Of a stretch of 64,000 bases of DNA, positions 44,981 to 54,085 are shown piece after piece. Source of the DNA: Methanoregula formicica SMSP (GTDB lineage Archaea; Halobacteriota; Methanomicrobia; Methanomicrobiales; Methanospirillaceae); assembly GCF_000327485.1 (NCBI RefSeq), contig NC_019943.1:2356001-2420000 (forward strand), in the 5' to 3' direction. Within the stretch, counting starts at the first letter, position 1. Each line of letters begins with the position of its first letter. Both the position numbers and the translations under genes were made by a program. The notes under the pieces were generated by a model. That model did no database searches. It worked only from the letters and a program-made list of their open reading frames with translations, and was not told where the DNA came from.

Positions 44981-45736
44981 ATGTCTGACGGGATACGGGA
45001 TCAGGGATCGCGGTACCGGGAAATCGATGGTGTCCGCGGCATCGCGATCCTGATGATGGTGATTTTTCATCTCGTCTTTGATCTCGGTTATTTTGATATC
45101 TTCCCGGTCAGTACCAGCAGCGGGTTCTGGCGGTATTTCGGGCTGTCAACGGCATCGTTGTTCCTCTTAATTGTGGGAGTGTCGTTCTCCCTGAGCTATG
45201 CCCGGACCGCTGAAACGATATCCGGCTGGCAACTGTACCGAAAGTTCCTGTACCGGGGTGCGGGGATCTTTGCACTCGGTATCCTGGTCACGCTGGGAAC
45301 CTGGTGGTATCTTGGTGAAGGATACGTCATCTTCGGCATCCTGCACCTCATTGGGATCTCGATCATCCTGGCACCCTTTTTTTACCGGTTCGGTTTATCC
45401 AACCTGCTGATGGGAGGAATCTGTATCTTGATTGGACTCGCGATCGGGAACAGTCCCGGACCTGCCTGGCTGCTCCCGCTCGGGATCCACCCGGCACCAT
45501 TCTGGTCTGTTGATTATACACCGCTCTTCCCCTGGTTCGGCGTGGTGTTGATCGGTATGGGTGTGGGGTCCCTCTTGTACCCTGACGGTACACGAAGGTT
45601 TTCTCTACCTTTTTCGTTGCCGGGATGGAGTTCGGTACTGGAATTTGCCGGAAAACACTCTCTGGTGATCTACCTGGTGCACCAGCCAATTATTATTCTT
45701 CTCCTGCTGGTTTTCACAGGAAAGGTACCGGTTTGA
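44981..45736 (+). CDS. DUF1624 membrane acyltransferase-like protein
   Basis: 251 aa. YREIDGVRGIAILMMVIFHLVFDL at the N-terminus is the DUF1624 (heparan-alpha-glucosaminide acetyltransferase-like) signature with its conserved His, followed by six or seven membrane segments. It may acylate surface glycans (inference). It lies 19 bp after the archaeosortase gene and may share its transcript. Confidence 0.83.
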   Translation: MSDGIRDQGSRYREIDGVRGIAILMMVIFHLVFDLGYFDIFPVSTSSGFWRYFGLSTASLFLLIVGVSFSLSYARTAETISGWQLYRKFLYRGAGIFALGILVTLGTWWYLGEGYVIFGILHLIGISIILAPFFYRFGLSNLLMGGICILIGLAIGNSPGPAWLLPLGIHPAPFWSVDYTPLFPWFGVVLIGMGVGSLLYPDGTRRFSLPFSLPGWSSVLEFAGKHSLVIYLVHQPIIILLLLVFTGKVPV

Positions 45737-45805
45737 CCGGGGGATCCTGTATTCAAAAAAAAGGAAGCGAAAAAAGAGAGACAGATACAAGATTGGAACA
45801 GGGAT

Positions 45806-45982
45806 TTAATTCTCCAGGGAAGATCCCTTCAGAATAAAAACCGCAATAGCCCCGATAATAATACCCACAACAATGGCAAATGCTATGGGTGTATGAAACG
45901 CAATCAGCAGGATTACAACGATAAGCCCATAGATAGATCCTTCAACCAGGGGTGCGCTCAGGGCCTTAACGTTCATTTTCAT
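45806..45982 (-). CDS. Small two-segment membrane protein, 58 aa
   Basis: ATG 45982 to TAA 45806-45808. Two hydrophobic segments (IYGLIVVILLIAFH and IAFAIVVGIIIGAIAVFIL) occupy most of the protein. Codons read cleanly and an AT-rich promoter-like stretch lies upstream. Unrecognised. Confidence 0.6.
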   Translation of the reverse strand: MKMNVKALSAPLVEGSIYGLIVVILLIAFHTPIAFAIVVGIIIGAIAVFILKGSSLEN

Positions 45983-46084
45983 ATATTCTCATCATGTTGA
46001 TAAATAGACCTCTCTCCCGGAATCTCCCCGGAGGTCCAATCCAGGGATCCCGACGCTGCCTTATGGATAGACTGCGGGTTTTTG

Positions 46085-46501
46085 TCAGCGCTTTTTTAGT
46101 TCGGCGAGAATTACCTGGTCCAGTTTTTCGGGAATATCCTTCGAGCCAACGAGTACCACCTTGCCCACAATGACCTCCGGGACACCGGGATTGCTGACAC
46201 CCAGTTGCTGATTGAGGGATGCGGAGAGCTTATTGTTGGTCTCATTATGCCAGGTCTCCAGCATGCGGAAATCCACATCCGGATATTTCTGCGGAAGAGA
46301 CTGCATGAACGGCATGACCTTTTCACAGTGCGGGCATTCCTGGCCATAGAAAAAGTACACGATTACCTTACCGGGAGTATCGGACCCCGCACTCTCCGGA
46401 ATTGTCTGACCGGAAGGCATGCCGGGAAAGACGAACGCCAGTACGGTGCAAAGAATAATCGCTGCAAACAACAGTGCTGAAATTTTGATGACTTTATCCA
46501 T
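46085..46501 (-). CDS. Membrane-anchored thioredoxin-like protein
   Basis: 138 aa. An N-terminal signal anchor (residues 5-26) precedes a thioredoxin fold with CPHC (GQECPHCEKVMPFMQ), cis-Pro region NPGVPEVIVG and a C-terminal helix. It resembles the extracytoplasmic domain of the 42895 protein (GQGCPHC...), so it is a likely partner. Confidence 0.83.
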   Translation of the reverse strand: MDKVIKISALLFAAIILCTVLAFVFPGMPSGQTIPESAGSDTPGKVIVYFFYGQECPHCEKVMPFMQSLPQKYPDVDFRMLETWHNETNNKLSASLNQQLGVSNPGVPEVIVGKVVLVGSKDIPEKLDQVILAELKKR

Positions 46502-46650
46502 AAGGGTATTTCCTTATACCGGTTTTCCCGATCACGATAAGAACGAGCGAGTGTCGGCAATTCTTGCCGCCAATTTGTTGTCAGCGGGGACCGTGAAGCG
46601 GGTAGTCAAGCGGTAACTTTTTTCCAATCCGGAAAAGCAGTACTGACTGC

Positions 46651-46998
46651 ATGGTTCTCCAGTCACTTTTTCTCTTCATCCTCGCCGGCCTGTGTGAGAT
46701 CGGTGGGGGATATCTGGTCTGGCTCTGGATACGGGAAGGGAAAGGTATCGAATATGCCGCGCTTGGTGCTGTTATTCTCATCCTGTACGGGATCATCCCG
46801 ACCCTGCAAACGGAAAATTTCGGAAGAGTGTATGCAGCATACGGCGGGATCTTTATTGTGCTTGCCCTGCTCTGGGGCTGGCAGATCGATCATGTTGTGC
46901 CGGACCGGTTTGATATCATCGGGGCCGCTATCGCGCTGGTCGGCGTGTTTATTATCATGTACTGGCCACGGTCCGGAATAATCCCTCCCGGCATATAA
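46651..46998 (+). CDS. UPF0060 (YnfA-like) membrane protein
   Basis: 115 aa, four membrane segments. [20 protein letters not shown] and [20 protein letters not shown] are the characteristic YnfA family blocks. The family is related to small multidrug transporters; its substrate is unproven. Confidence 0.9.
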   Translation: MVLQSLFLFILAGLCEIGGGYLVWLWIREGKGIEYAALGAVILILYGIIPTLQTENFGRVYAAYGGIFIVLALLWGWQIDHVVPDRFDIIGAAIALVGVFIIMYWPRSGIIPPGI

Positions 46999-47179
46999 TT
47001 CTTTAAAATACATTATAAACGGTAAGTTCTTGAAATTTGGTCATTGATTGTATCTTCTTTTTTTTAGAATTTTGGATGATCTGCTTTCACCTGTTTTTCA
47101 ACGCTATCATCAGGTAGGCCGGGTCGGCTGCCAGTTTTTTCCCGTTTTCCCTGTTCTCCATCCCGACCGACCTCCCTGA

Positions 47180-48322
47180 CTATGCCATCCCGACAAACAC
47201 TGCATAGAAGACAAACCCTCCCAGCGTTGCCGTGACGAACACCCAGAGGACATAGGCAGCAATAGCCTTGGGTTTGAGCATAGATCCGAGGATCGCAATC
47301 TCCGGCAGGCTTGCACCGGTCCCTCCGATGAGGAGGGCCATGGCCGCACCGAGGCTCATACCTTTGGTGAGGAGGACCGAAAGCAGCGGGATCGCCATCT
47401 CGATTCTCAGATAGAGCGGGACACCGATTGCAGCCGCGATGGGAATCGCGAGCAGGTTTGAGTTCCCTACGTAGGCTTCAACAATCGATGCCGGGAGGAA
47501 CGCTGCACAGATACCACTGATCGCTGCACCGATGAGCACGTACGGGATGATCTGCACAAACAATGCCCGGGCAAACGGCATACTGCGGATGAGCCGGGGC
47601 CGGTTGCGTTCCCAGAAATTTCCCGATGAATACTCCACATCTGGCGCCGCGGTTCCACAACACCCGGATGTCGGGACGGGATCCGGTACTGGTGCAGAGA
47701 CGCATGCCGGCTCCTGCTTTGTCGCGGTACCCGTACTTCCGCACGTGGGGACCGGCTCGGGTGCAGGGGACCCGCAACAGGGTATGGGCCGGCATGCCGG
47801 CTGCGATACCGTGGCAGAGCACCCGCACGCGGACGGGGTCTCAGGTACCGATGCACAACCGCAGGATTGCACGAAGGTCATCACTTCTTTGACCTCGTGT
47901 TTCAGCCGGGTGTTGCCCAGGAACGCCCCGCCGATAATTGCCATGACAAGCGTTATGACGAAATACACGAGAGCGATTTGCCAGCCGAAGACGCCGAAGA
48001 TGATCCCCACGACCATGAAGTTGCAGACAGGAGCCGAGAACAAAAATGCCAATACGGTTGAGAAGGGAACTTTTGATTCTATCATACCCATGGAAACCGG
48101 TACCATCGAGGCACTGCAGAAGGGAGTAAGTATTCCTAAAAGCGCCCCGACAATGGGTCCTTTCCTCCCGAGACCGCTTCCAAGGCGTTTCTGGATCTTT
48201 TCCTGCGGGACATATTCACGCATGATACCGGTAAGGACCGAGATAATGGCGATAAGGATCACGAGTACGAGGGCAACGTGGACAAATTCATTGAATGCGA
48301 GGGTCAGCTGTTCTTCAAACAC
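47180..48322 (-). CDS. Permease (COG0701/DUF318) with Cys-rich loop
   Basis: 380 aa from GTG 48322, with GGTGA 4 nt before. Two sets of about four membrane segments each contain the family motifs (LGILTPFCSASMVP; LIGGTGASLPEI). Between them (about residues 150-225) is a soluble loop with many Cys in CGC, CCG and SGCCG settings among Pro and Thr. Such permeases are linked to arsenic, mercury or other thiophilic ions. The loop could chelate metal. Divergent from an HxlR gene. Confidence 0.85.
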   Translation of the reverse strand: MFEEQLTLAFNEFVHVALVLVILIAIISVLTGIMREYVPQEKIQKRLGSGLGRKGPIVGALLGILTPFCSASMVPVSMGMIESKVPFSTVLAFLFSAPVCNFMVVGIIFGVFGWQIALVYFVITLVMAIIGGAFLGNTRLKHEVKEVMTFVQSCGCASVPETPSACGCSATVSQPACRPIPCCGSPAPEPVPTCGSTGTATKQEPACVSAPVPDPVPTSGCCGTAAPDVEYSSGNFWERNRPRLIRSMPFARALFVQIIPYVLIGAAISGICAAFLPASIVEAYVGNSNLLAIPIAAAIGVPLYLRIEMAIPLLSVLLTKGMSLGAAMALLIGGTGASLPEIAILGSMLKPKAIAAYVLWVFVTATLGGFVFYAVFVGMA

Positions 48323-48404
48323 GGTTTCACCAGTCAGGAATAAAATGATGATGAAATGTCAGCCAGCACTAAATTTATAGAGGATACTAATTCTGATTTA
48401 ATAT

Positions 48405-48422
48405 ACTATGCAAAAACATAGT
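48405..48422. promoter_or_regulatory. Perfect palindrome between permease and HxlR genes
   Basis: ACTATG-N6-CATAGT lies 9 bp before the HxlR start and 83 bp before the permease start, overlapping a TATA-like ATATACTAT. It is a likely operator for both divergent genes, bound by the HxlR protein (inference). Confidence 0.6.
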
Positions 48423-48430
48423 GATACATC

Positions 48431-48802
48431 ATGATGAAAGATCCCTCGTGTTATTTCTGCCCGGTCGAAGGTACGCTCGATGTGATCGGCGGGAAATGGA
48501 AGCCGCTGATTATCTGGTTCCTGCGGAAACGTGTGCTCCGGTTCAGCGAGATCAAGCGGGCGATCCCCGGTATTACCGATGTGATGCTGGCAAAACAGTT
48601 GCGCGAGCTGGAGCAGGACGGGGTTATCAAAAGGAAAGTATACACCCAGGTCCCGCCCAAGGTCGAATATTCGCTCACGCCGCTCGGGAAGAGCATCATC
48701 CCGCTCCTCAATGCCCTCTGCGACTGGGCCATCGAGCACATGAAGATCCCGATGATTGACGATGATGAGATTTTAGTGTGCGGCCCGAAGAAGAAAAAGT
48801 GA
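48431..48802 (+). CDS. HxlR-family transcriptional regulator
   Basis: 123 aa. CPVEGTLDVIGGKWKPLIIWFL and the winged helix (VMLAKQLRELEQDGVIKRKVY...KVEYSLTPLGKSI) are classic HxlR, with Cys residues at 7 and 10 that may sense metal or redox. The final KKKK tail and a late Cys are shared with the truncated duplicate at 51.2 kb. Confidence 0.88.
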   Translation: MMKDPSCYFCPVEGTLDVIGGKWKPLIIWFLRKRVLRFSEIKRAIPGITDVMLAKQLRELEQDGVIKRKVYTQVPPKVEYSLTPLGKSIIPLLNALCDWAIEHMKIPMIDDDEILVCGPKKKK

Positions 48803-48809
48803 AGGAAGA

Positions 48810-49733
48810 TTATTGTTTCGTGGCCGAAGGATCTTCTTTCGGAGATGAACGGTCAGCTGGCCACTTGCCCAGCACGATCTCCCAAGTATAGAGCCACGCG
48901 ACAAAGACCCAGACAAATCCTCCGACAGTGCCCGGATCGAACCGGAACACTGACACGATCGCATAATACGATGCAAATGTCAGGATTATCGATACACCCA
49001 GACCTGCGATCGCTTTTACCGGTTGTGCAACCAGTTTGACCGGCCAGGTCTCCAGTTGCCAGGAGGTGGCGACCAGCCACCATACGAAGAGAACAAACCA
49101 GAGGCCAGCTTCAGGTTTGAAAAAGTCTGTGCCGGCAGCTTTGAATCCATACTCAAGGACGAGCGTAATTGCCCCGATAAGGACAAATGCAAGGATACCT
49201 TTTGCCGGCTGGGGGATCTGATTGACCGGCCAGAACTCCAGCCAGAAGACCACGAACACAAAGATTGCAAACCAGATCGCAGGAACCATACCAAAGACCT
49301 GGATGAGCAGGATAGCCAGCACATAACAGAAGAGTGCGTTTAATGCAATTGCCGTTGGCTGGGTGAATCCATCAACGAGTTTGTTGCCAAATGCGATCAG
49401 AATGCCAATACCGAGAAAAAGGTTCGAGATGAGTGGCCAGTAGAAGTCAGGTGAAAAACCGAGAACCTGCATAATGACCGGGTGCAGGATACCGATAATC
49501 AGGGCTACTGCAAGAAAAATGAAACCTGCAACCGGCTGCCGGAGTTTCTGAACCGGCCAGCGGTCGCACATCGAGATCAGGAATGCAGTCCATACAAAGA
49601 AGAGGGCATACACGCTCAACATGGCAGCATCCAGGCCGAAGAAAATTTTTCCCATAAGGATGAAGAGGACAGATGCTATAAGTACAAAGATAATCGGGAT
49701 GATCCCGCGAAGGGGTTGCTGGTTGAGTGTCAT
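48810..49733 (-). CDS. Membrane protein built from four repeats
   Basis: 307 aa, about eight to nine membrane segments. A motif of the form WPV-x-x-(L/I/V)-x-QP recurs three times (RWPVQKLRQPVAG, FWPVNQIPQPAKG, TWPVKLVAQPVKA), with a fourth WPADR near the end. Each follows a Trp-rich segment such as FVVFWLEF or LFVWWLVA. No family recognised. Its start overlaps the stop of the Fe-S gene by ATGA, so both are made together; it may be the membrane anchor of that protein. Confidence 0.75.
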   Translation of the reverse strand: MTLNQQPLRGIIPIIFVLIASVLFILMGKIFFGLDAAMLSVYALFFVWTAFLISMCDRWPVQKLRQPVAGFIFLAVALIIGILHPVIMQVLGFSPDFYWPLISNLFLGIGILIAFGNKLVDGFTQPTAIALNALFCYVLAILLIQVFGMVPAIWFAIFVFVVFWLEFWPVNQIPQPAKGILAFVLIGAITLVLEYGFKAAGTDFFKPEAGLWFVLFVWWLVATSWQLETWPVKLVAQPVKAIAGLGVSIILTFASYYAIVSVFRFDPGTVGGFVWVFVAWLYTWEIVLGKWPADRSSPKEDPSATKQ

Positions 49734-50887
49734 GTCAGGTTACCTCGAATTTTTCCCGGCTTTTTCTTTGATGGAGTTTTCTTTTGAACTGCTTTTTTTG
49801 TTGACAGCGCAACAAGTTTCTTTTTGAGCGACCGGAGATTTTCTTTCGCGATCTGTGGGTCTTTTGGGGGTACCTGACCGGCTGCCTTCCATGCAGGATT
49901 GAAGATCAGGTCAAGCAAATGAACGATCTGCCCTTTCTGGCCGGCAATTGTCTCACGGCATGTGGCGCAATAGGTGACGATCTCCCCTTTCGCTTCCTCG
50001 ATCGTCCGCCTGGTCTTCGCAGCACCAACTTCGGCGTTTGCGGCATAGACCATTCCACCCATGCCGCAACAGTGCGTGGTCCTGCCACTATGCCCGGTCT
50101 CGATAAATTCGTGTCCGCTCTGCCGGAGGAGTACACGGGCACTTTCCTGGATCCCCCGCTCGTTCCTGGTCGAGCAGGGATCGTGAATCGTGTAGGGCGC
50201 ATGATGAGCAGACTTCTGTGCGGGAATTCCTATCTCTTCAAGAATCGTATAGAGCGAGATGGGGTTCAGTTCTGGCCGGTTCATTTTAAGGAGTTGATAG
50301 CAGTACGGGCAGGCAGTAATGATCCCAGTGGCACCCATCCGCCGGAAGTCCTCAGCGATCCCATCCTCGATTTTCGTAGCAGTACCTGTATCGCCAAGCA
50401 GGTATACCGGTCCACCGCAGCAACCGAGCATAATACCGGTCTCCGGCAGGCTTTTGCAGATATGCTCATAGGTTTGCAGGACGAGGTCCGGAGAATATGC
50501 AGAAAGGGCACAACCCGGGAAGAAGAGAAACTGTGCTTTTTCTTTCCCGGGGGCCGGTAGTGTGACTCTGATTTCATCGGATATGTAGAACTGCTGGATC
50601 TCTTTGATCGGAGTGTGCCGGGGGAGGGGAGCACGACCGGCGTTTACCATCTCTTCGCGTATCTCAAATATCATTTTGCCGACATTCAGGCCTTCAGGGC
50701 ATCTGACTTCACATAACCCGCAGAGATTACAGGAATAGGGAATGATCGGATCATCACTATAACTGTTTTCCCGGAAATGCTCTGCAAGTTCTTTGGGACC
50801 TGCACCGTATTTTGACAGAAAGTCACAGTCTTCTGTGCAGATACCACACCCAATACAACTGTCGATAATCGTTTGAATTTCACTCAT
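49730..50887 (-). CDS. HdrD/GlpC-like Fe-S oxidoreductase
   Basis: 385 aa from ATG 50887. Two [4Fe-4S] motifs (CIGCGICTEDC, CNLCGLCEVRCP) precede two CCG domains (GCALS...LGCCGGP, and HDPCSTRNER...HCCGMGG). This is the HdrD/GlpC plan, in which CCG clusters handle disulfides or quinone-type electrons. A Lys-rich tail (KKTPSKKKPGKIRG) follows. A perfect palindrome lies 45 bp upstream. Its substrate is unknown. Confidence 0.85.
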   Translation of the reverse strand: MSEIQTIIDSCIGCGICTEDCDFLSKYGAGPKELAEHFRENSYSDDPIIPYSCNLCGLCEVRCPEGLNVGKMIFEIREEMVNAGRAPLPRHTPIKEIQQFYISDEIRVTLPAPGKEKAQFLFFPGCALSAYSPDLVLQTYEHICKSLPETGIMLGCCGGPVYLLGDTGTATKIEDGIAEDFRRMGATGIITACPYCYQLLKMNRPELNPISLYTILEEIGIPAQKSAHHAPYTIHDPCSTRNERGIQESARVLLRQSGHEFIETGHSGRTTHCCGMGGMVYAANAEVGAAKTRRTIEEAKGEIVTYCATCRETIAGQKGQIVHLLDLIFNPAWKAAGQVPPKDPQIAKENLRSLKKKLVALSTKKAVQKKTPSKKKPGKIRGNLT

Positions 50888-51215
50888 GGTGTTCAACCTT
50901 TGAAATTGTAATCAATCGGTCTGCCCGGCGTATTCACAATTGTGAATGTTTTGTGTTGGGGATTATGCGTGATAAATAAAAACCTCGAGGCAGATATTAC
51001 CGCAATTTGTCGGGATAATGCGATCAATTATTTTTTAGAGAATCGATCTGTGATGGGTGCTGATACCCCACATTATCGGAAAAAATAGCTGATAATTGTA
51101 GTCGATTTCCATTTTTATTGAAATCCGGTTCCGCGATTTATATGATGAGACGCCATTTTTTTACGTGAAAACAGGGAACGGGAACATGGGACAATGCAGA
51201 TTTTTTTAATGTTCG
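50888..51215. other. AT-rich intergenic stretch
   Basis: No gene is seen. It holds the palindrome at 50932-50947 serving the leftward Fe-S gene, and a TATA-like TTTATATGA near 51137 in front of the truncated HxlR copy. Confidence 0.5.
50932..50947. promoter_or_regulatory. Perfect 16-bp palindrome ATTCACAATTGTGAAT
   Basis: It is identical to the site at 52811-52826 and 45 bp upstream of the Fe-S protein start. Best-conserved member of the set. Confidence 0.75.
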
Positions 51216-51518
51216 AGGGAATGGAAAATCTGGTTCCTGCGGAAACGCGTGCTCCGGTTCAGCGAGATCAAGCGGGCGATCCCCGGTATTACCGATGTGA
51301 TGCTGGCAAAACAGTTGCGCGAGCTGGAGCAGGACGGGGTTATCAAAAGGAAAGTATACACCCAGGTCCCGCCCAAGGTCGAATATTCGCTCACGCCGCT
51401 CGGGAAGAGCATCATCCCGCTCCTCAATGCCCTCTGCGACTGGGCCATCGAGCACATGAAGATCCCGATGATCAACGATGATGAAATTATTGTGTGCGGA
51501 CCGAAGAAGAAAAAGTGA
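51216..51518 (+). pseudogene. Truncated duplicate of the HxlR gene
   Basis: From about 51226 the DNA is nearly identical to 48510-48802 through the KKKK stop. The N-terminal part, including the Cys pair and first helix, is missing. The frame runs back to a stop at about 51209 with no ATG; only an internal GTG (51249) could start it. Differences are few and clustered near the 3' end, so the duplication is recent or kept alike by gene conversion. Confidence 0.75.
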
Positions 51519-51569
51519 AGATTATCGCAGTGTTCCTGTGCTGGAATCCTCCCTTTTCATCTGGACCTG

Positions 51570-52382
51570 CTACAAGCTGGCTGAACTGAGCACCTCGTCC
51601 ATACTTCCGCTCCGGTATCCTTCAAGGTCGAGGGTGATATAGGCAAACCCGATAGACCTGAGGGATTTGACAACGTCATTCCGGATTGAGAGAATGTTTG
51701 GGATATCTTCCGGCAATACTTCTATCCGGGCAACATGGCCGTGCAGCCGTACACGGAGCTGGGAAAAACCCCGGGCTGAAAGGAACGCTTCCGCCCGTTC
51801 GATCATTCGGAGTTTGTCAAACGTTATTTCTTCGCCATAAGGGATCCGTGATGAAAGGCAGGCAGCAGAGGGTTTTTGCCAGACGGGAAGTCCGCATTCA
51901 CGGGCGATCTCCCGTATGTCCTGCTTGGTGATCCCGGCTTCAATAAATGGATGGACAATTCCCTCTTCGCTTGATGCTATAAGACCGGGCCGGTGCTCAA
52001 GGGTGTCAGAGACGTTGATACCATCGGCGATGCAGGTAAAGCCCAACTCCTTGGCCCGTTGTTTCAGGTACTGTGCCGAGATTTTTTTACAGTGATAACA
52101 CCGGTCCGGGGGATTTTTCCGGAATTTTTCATGGTCCATCTGCGGAATAGAGATCGTCTCGAGCTGGAGTCCATAGTCAGCGGCAATTTTCTGTGCCTGT
52201 TCCACAGCTTTCCGCGGTACGACCGGACTGTCGAGCAGGACGCACCAGCTTCTGTTGCCGAGAACCTCTTTTGCCAGCATTGCAAGGAGCGTGCTGTCCA
52301 CGCCGCCGGAGAACGCAACGAGCATCGATCCCCGCTCCCGGATACTCTGTACAAGGATGCTTTTCTTATCGGTTATGTCCAT
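51570..52382 (-). CDS. larE: LarE-like ATP-dependent sulfur transferase
   Basis: 270 aa from ATG 52382. PP-loop FSGGVDSTLL activates substrate with ATP; CYHCKK and PSAACLSSRIPYGEE match LarE, which gives sulfur to a pyridinium cofactor. Three Cys are present, so the sulfur donor could be a protein Cys or a cluster. No larB or larC lies nearby, so in this cluster it may serve another sulfur transfer. Confidence 0.83.
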   Translation of the reverse strand: MDITDKKSILVQSIRERGSMLVAFSGGVDSTLLAMLAKEVLGNRSWCVLLDSPVVPRKAVEQAQKIAADYGLQLETISIPQMDHEKFRKNPPDRCYHCKKISAQYLKQRAKELGFTCIADGINVSDTLEHRPGLIASSEEGIVHPFIEAGITKQDIREIARECGLPVWQKPSAACLSSRIPYGEEITFDKLRMIERAEAFLSARGFSQLRVRLHGHVARIEVLPEDIPNILSIRNDVVKSLRSIGFAYITLDLEGYRSGSMDEVLSSASL

Positions 52383-52422
52383 GAAACACCGGATACGGGG
52401 GAAAAGGTCGTTAATTCCGGTA

Positions 52423-52764
52423 TTATGTCCCGCATCGTTCCGACGCCGATCCGGATGGCCCGCCGCACTGTTCATCCCCCTCGCGCAATTGCCGGCAGAT
52501 CTCGCAGGTGCGCTGCACAAGGTTGACTTTTTTTCCATCTTTCAAATCCTCAGCAAGAAGTTCTATCGACCGTTTCACTTCGTTCTCGAACTCGATGCGG
52601 TACCCGCGTTTTCCTGACAGGTACTGGGATACTGCGGAGGGAGCGATCTCAAGCATCCGCGCCGACTCAACCTGGGACACGCCGCATTTCACCAGTTCAA
52701 CGGCTATCGCCGCACGGATCGCGGGCAACACATCCCAGACAATTCTCTGACAAGGGGCTTCCAT
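52423..52764 (-). CDS. XRE-like HTH regulator with Cys-containing tail
   Basis: 113 aa from ATG 52764. HTH at about residues 29-55 (GVSQVESARMLEIAPSAVSQYLSGKRGYRI) is followed by a helix and a tail with three Cys (CEICRQLREGDEQCGG). Such Cys-tailed HTH proteins are thought to be cluster- or redox-responsive. It diverges from nifS across the perfect palindrome 52811-52826, making it the leading candidate for the regulator of that site. Confidence 0.83.
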   Translation of the reverse strand: MEAPCQRIVWDVLPAIRAAIAVELVKCGVSQVESARMLEIAPSAVSQYLSGKRGYRIEFENEVKRSIELLAEDLKDGKKVNLVQRTCEICRQLREGDEQCGGPSGSASERCGT

Positions 52765-52810
52765 CACATCACAACCTTTTTATTTTGTCAAGGGTGAAAT
52801 TACTTATTGC

Positions 52811-52826
52811 ATTCACAATTGTGAAT
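52811..52826. promoter_or_regulatory. Perfect 16-bp palindrome ATTCACAATTGTGAAT
   Basis: It sits between the HTH gene (start 52764) and nifS (start 52892), so it can control both. Identical to 50932-50947. Confidence 0.78.
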
Positions 52827-52891
52827 TGGTTCTGGAACTACAAAAATATATTGTATCAGCCCGCTCATTCGAAAACGTTAGGGGAGGAATC

Positions 52892-54085
52892 ATGGGAGAG
52901 AAACGCATCATTTACCTGGATCATGCTGCAACCACACCGGTAAAACCCTCTGTCGCGGATACCATGTGGTCCTGCATGAATACTCATTTCGGCAATCCGT
53001 CATCGATTTACCGCATTGCCCGTGAATCAAGGAACGCAATCGAGACATCACGGGCACAGGTTGCAAAGGCCGTCGGAGCTGAACCCGGCGAGATTTTTTT
53101 TACTTCCGGAGGGAGCGAGTCCGACAACTGGGCAATCAAAGGTGTTGCCTTTGCCAATCGGAAAAAGGGAAACCATATCATAACATCGGCAATCGAGCAT
53201 CATGCCGTTCTCCATACCTGCCAGTATCTTGAAAAGGAAGGTTTCACCGTAACGTACCTCCCGGTCGATCACTATGGACTTATCGATCCAGCAGACCTTG
53301 AACGTGCGATTACCGACAAGACAATCCTGATCTCGATTATGTACGCCAACAATGAGATCGGCACTATCGAACCCGTTGCAGAACTTGGCGCGATTGCCCG
53401 GAAGCACAAGATCCCCTTCCACACCGATGCCGTGCAGGCAATCGGCAATGTGCCAATCGATGTGCGGACGCAGAACATCGACCTGCTCTCGCTCTCTGCC
53501 CACAAGTTCTACGGGCCAAAGGGCTGCGGGGCGCTCTACATCCGGAAGGGCACAAGGATTGACAACCTGATCCACGGCGGGGGCCAGGAAAACCGGCGCC
53601 GGGCAGGCACCGAGAACATTGCCGCGATTGTCGGGATGGGAAAAGCTATCGGACTCGCAACGGCGGATATTGAATGGCACAATACGCAAATCCGGACTCT
53701 CCGGGACCGGCTCCTGAACGGGATCCTTGAAAAAATCCCGCATGCCCGTCTCAACGGTCACCCGGAGAAACGGCTGCCGAGCAATATCAACATCAGCTTC
53801 GAATTCATCGAGGGGGAATCCATGCTTCTCTGGCTCGATGACGAGGGGATCTGTGCATCGACCGGCAGTGCCTGCACCTCGGGGTCGCTCGAACCCTCGC
53901 ACGTCCTGTTGGCAATCGGCCTTCCGCACGAAGTTGCGCATGGCTCCCTCAGGCTGACACTGGGCGATGCAAACACGGAAGCGGACGTGGACTTCGTGCT
54001 GGAGGTGCTGCCGAAGGTAGTATCCCGTCTTCGCGCGATGTCCCCCCTGTACAAAGGCGAAAAGGAGGAAAAGAGGAATGTATAG
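52892..54085 (+). CDS. nifS: Cysteine desulfurase (NifS/IscS)
   Basis: 397 aa. ATG 52892 follows GGGGAGGAA. The PLP lysine is in SAHKFYGPKGCGAL, the substrate-binding His and Asp/Asn sites are in HHAVLHTC and YANNEIGTIEPV, and the active Cys in STGSACTSGSLEPSHV. It takes sulfur from cysteine for Fe-S clusters. It overlaps iscU by 8 nt. Confidence 0.95.
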   Translation: MGEKRIIYLDHAATTPVKPSVADTMWSCMNTHFGNPSSIYRIARESRNAIETSRAQVAKAVGAEPGEIFFTSGGSESDNWAIKGVAFANRKKGNHIITSAIEHHAVLHTCQYLEKEGFTVTYLPVDHYGLIDPADLERAITDKTILISIMYANNEIGTIEPVAELGAIARKHKIPFHTDAVQAIGNVPIDVRTQNIDLLSLSAHKFYGPKGCGALYIRKGTRIDNLIHGGGQENRRRAGTENIAAIVGMGKAIGLATADIEWHNTQIRTLRDRLLNGILEKIPHARLNGHPEKRLPSNINISFEFIEGESMLLWLDDEGICASTGSACTSGSLEPSHVLLAIGLPHEVAHGSLRLTLGDANTEADVDFVLEVLPKVVSRLRAMSPLYKGEKEEKRNV

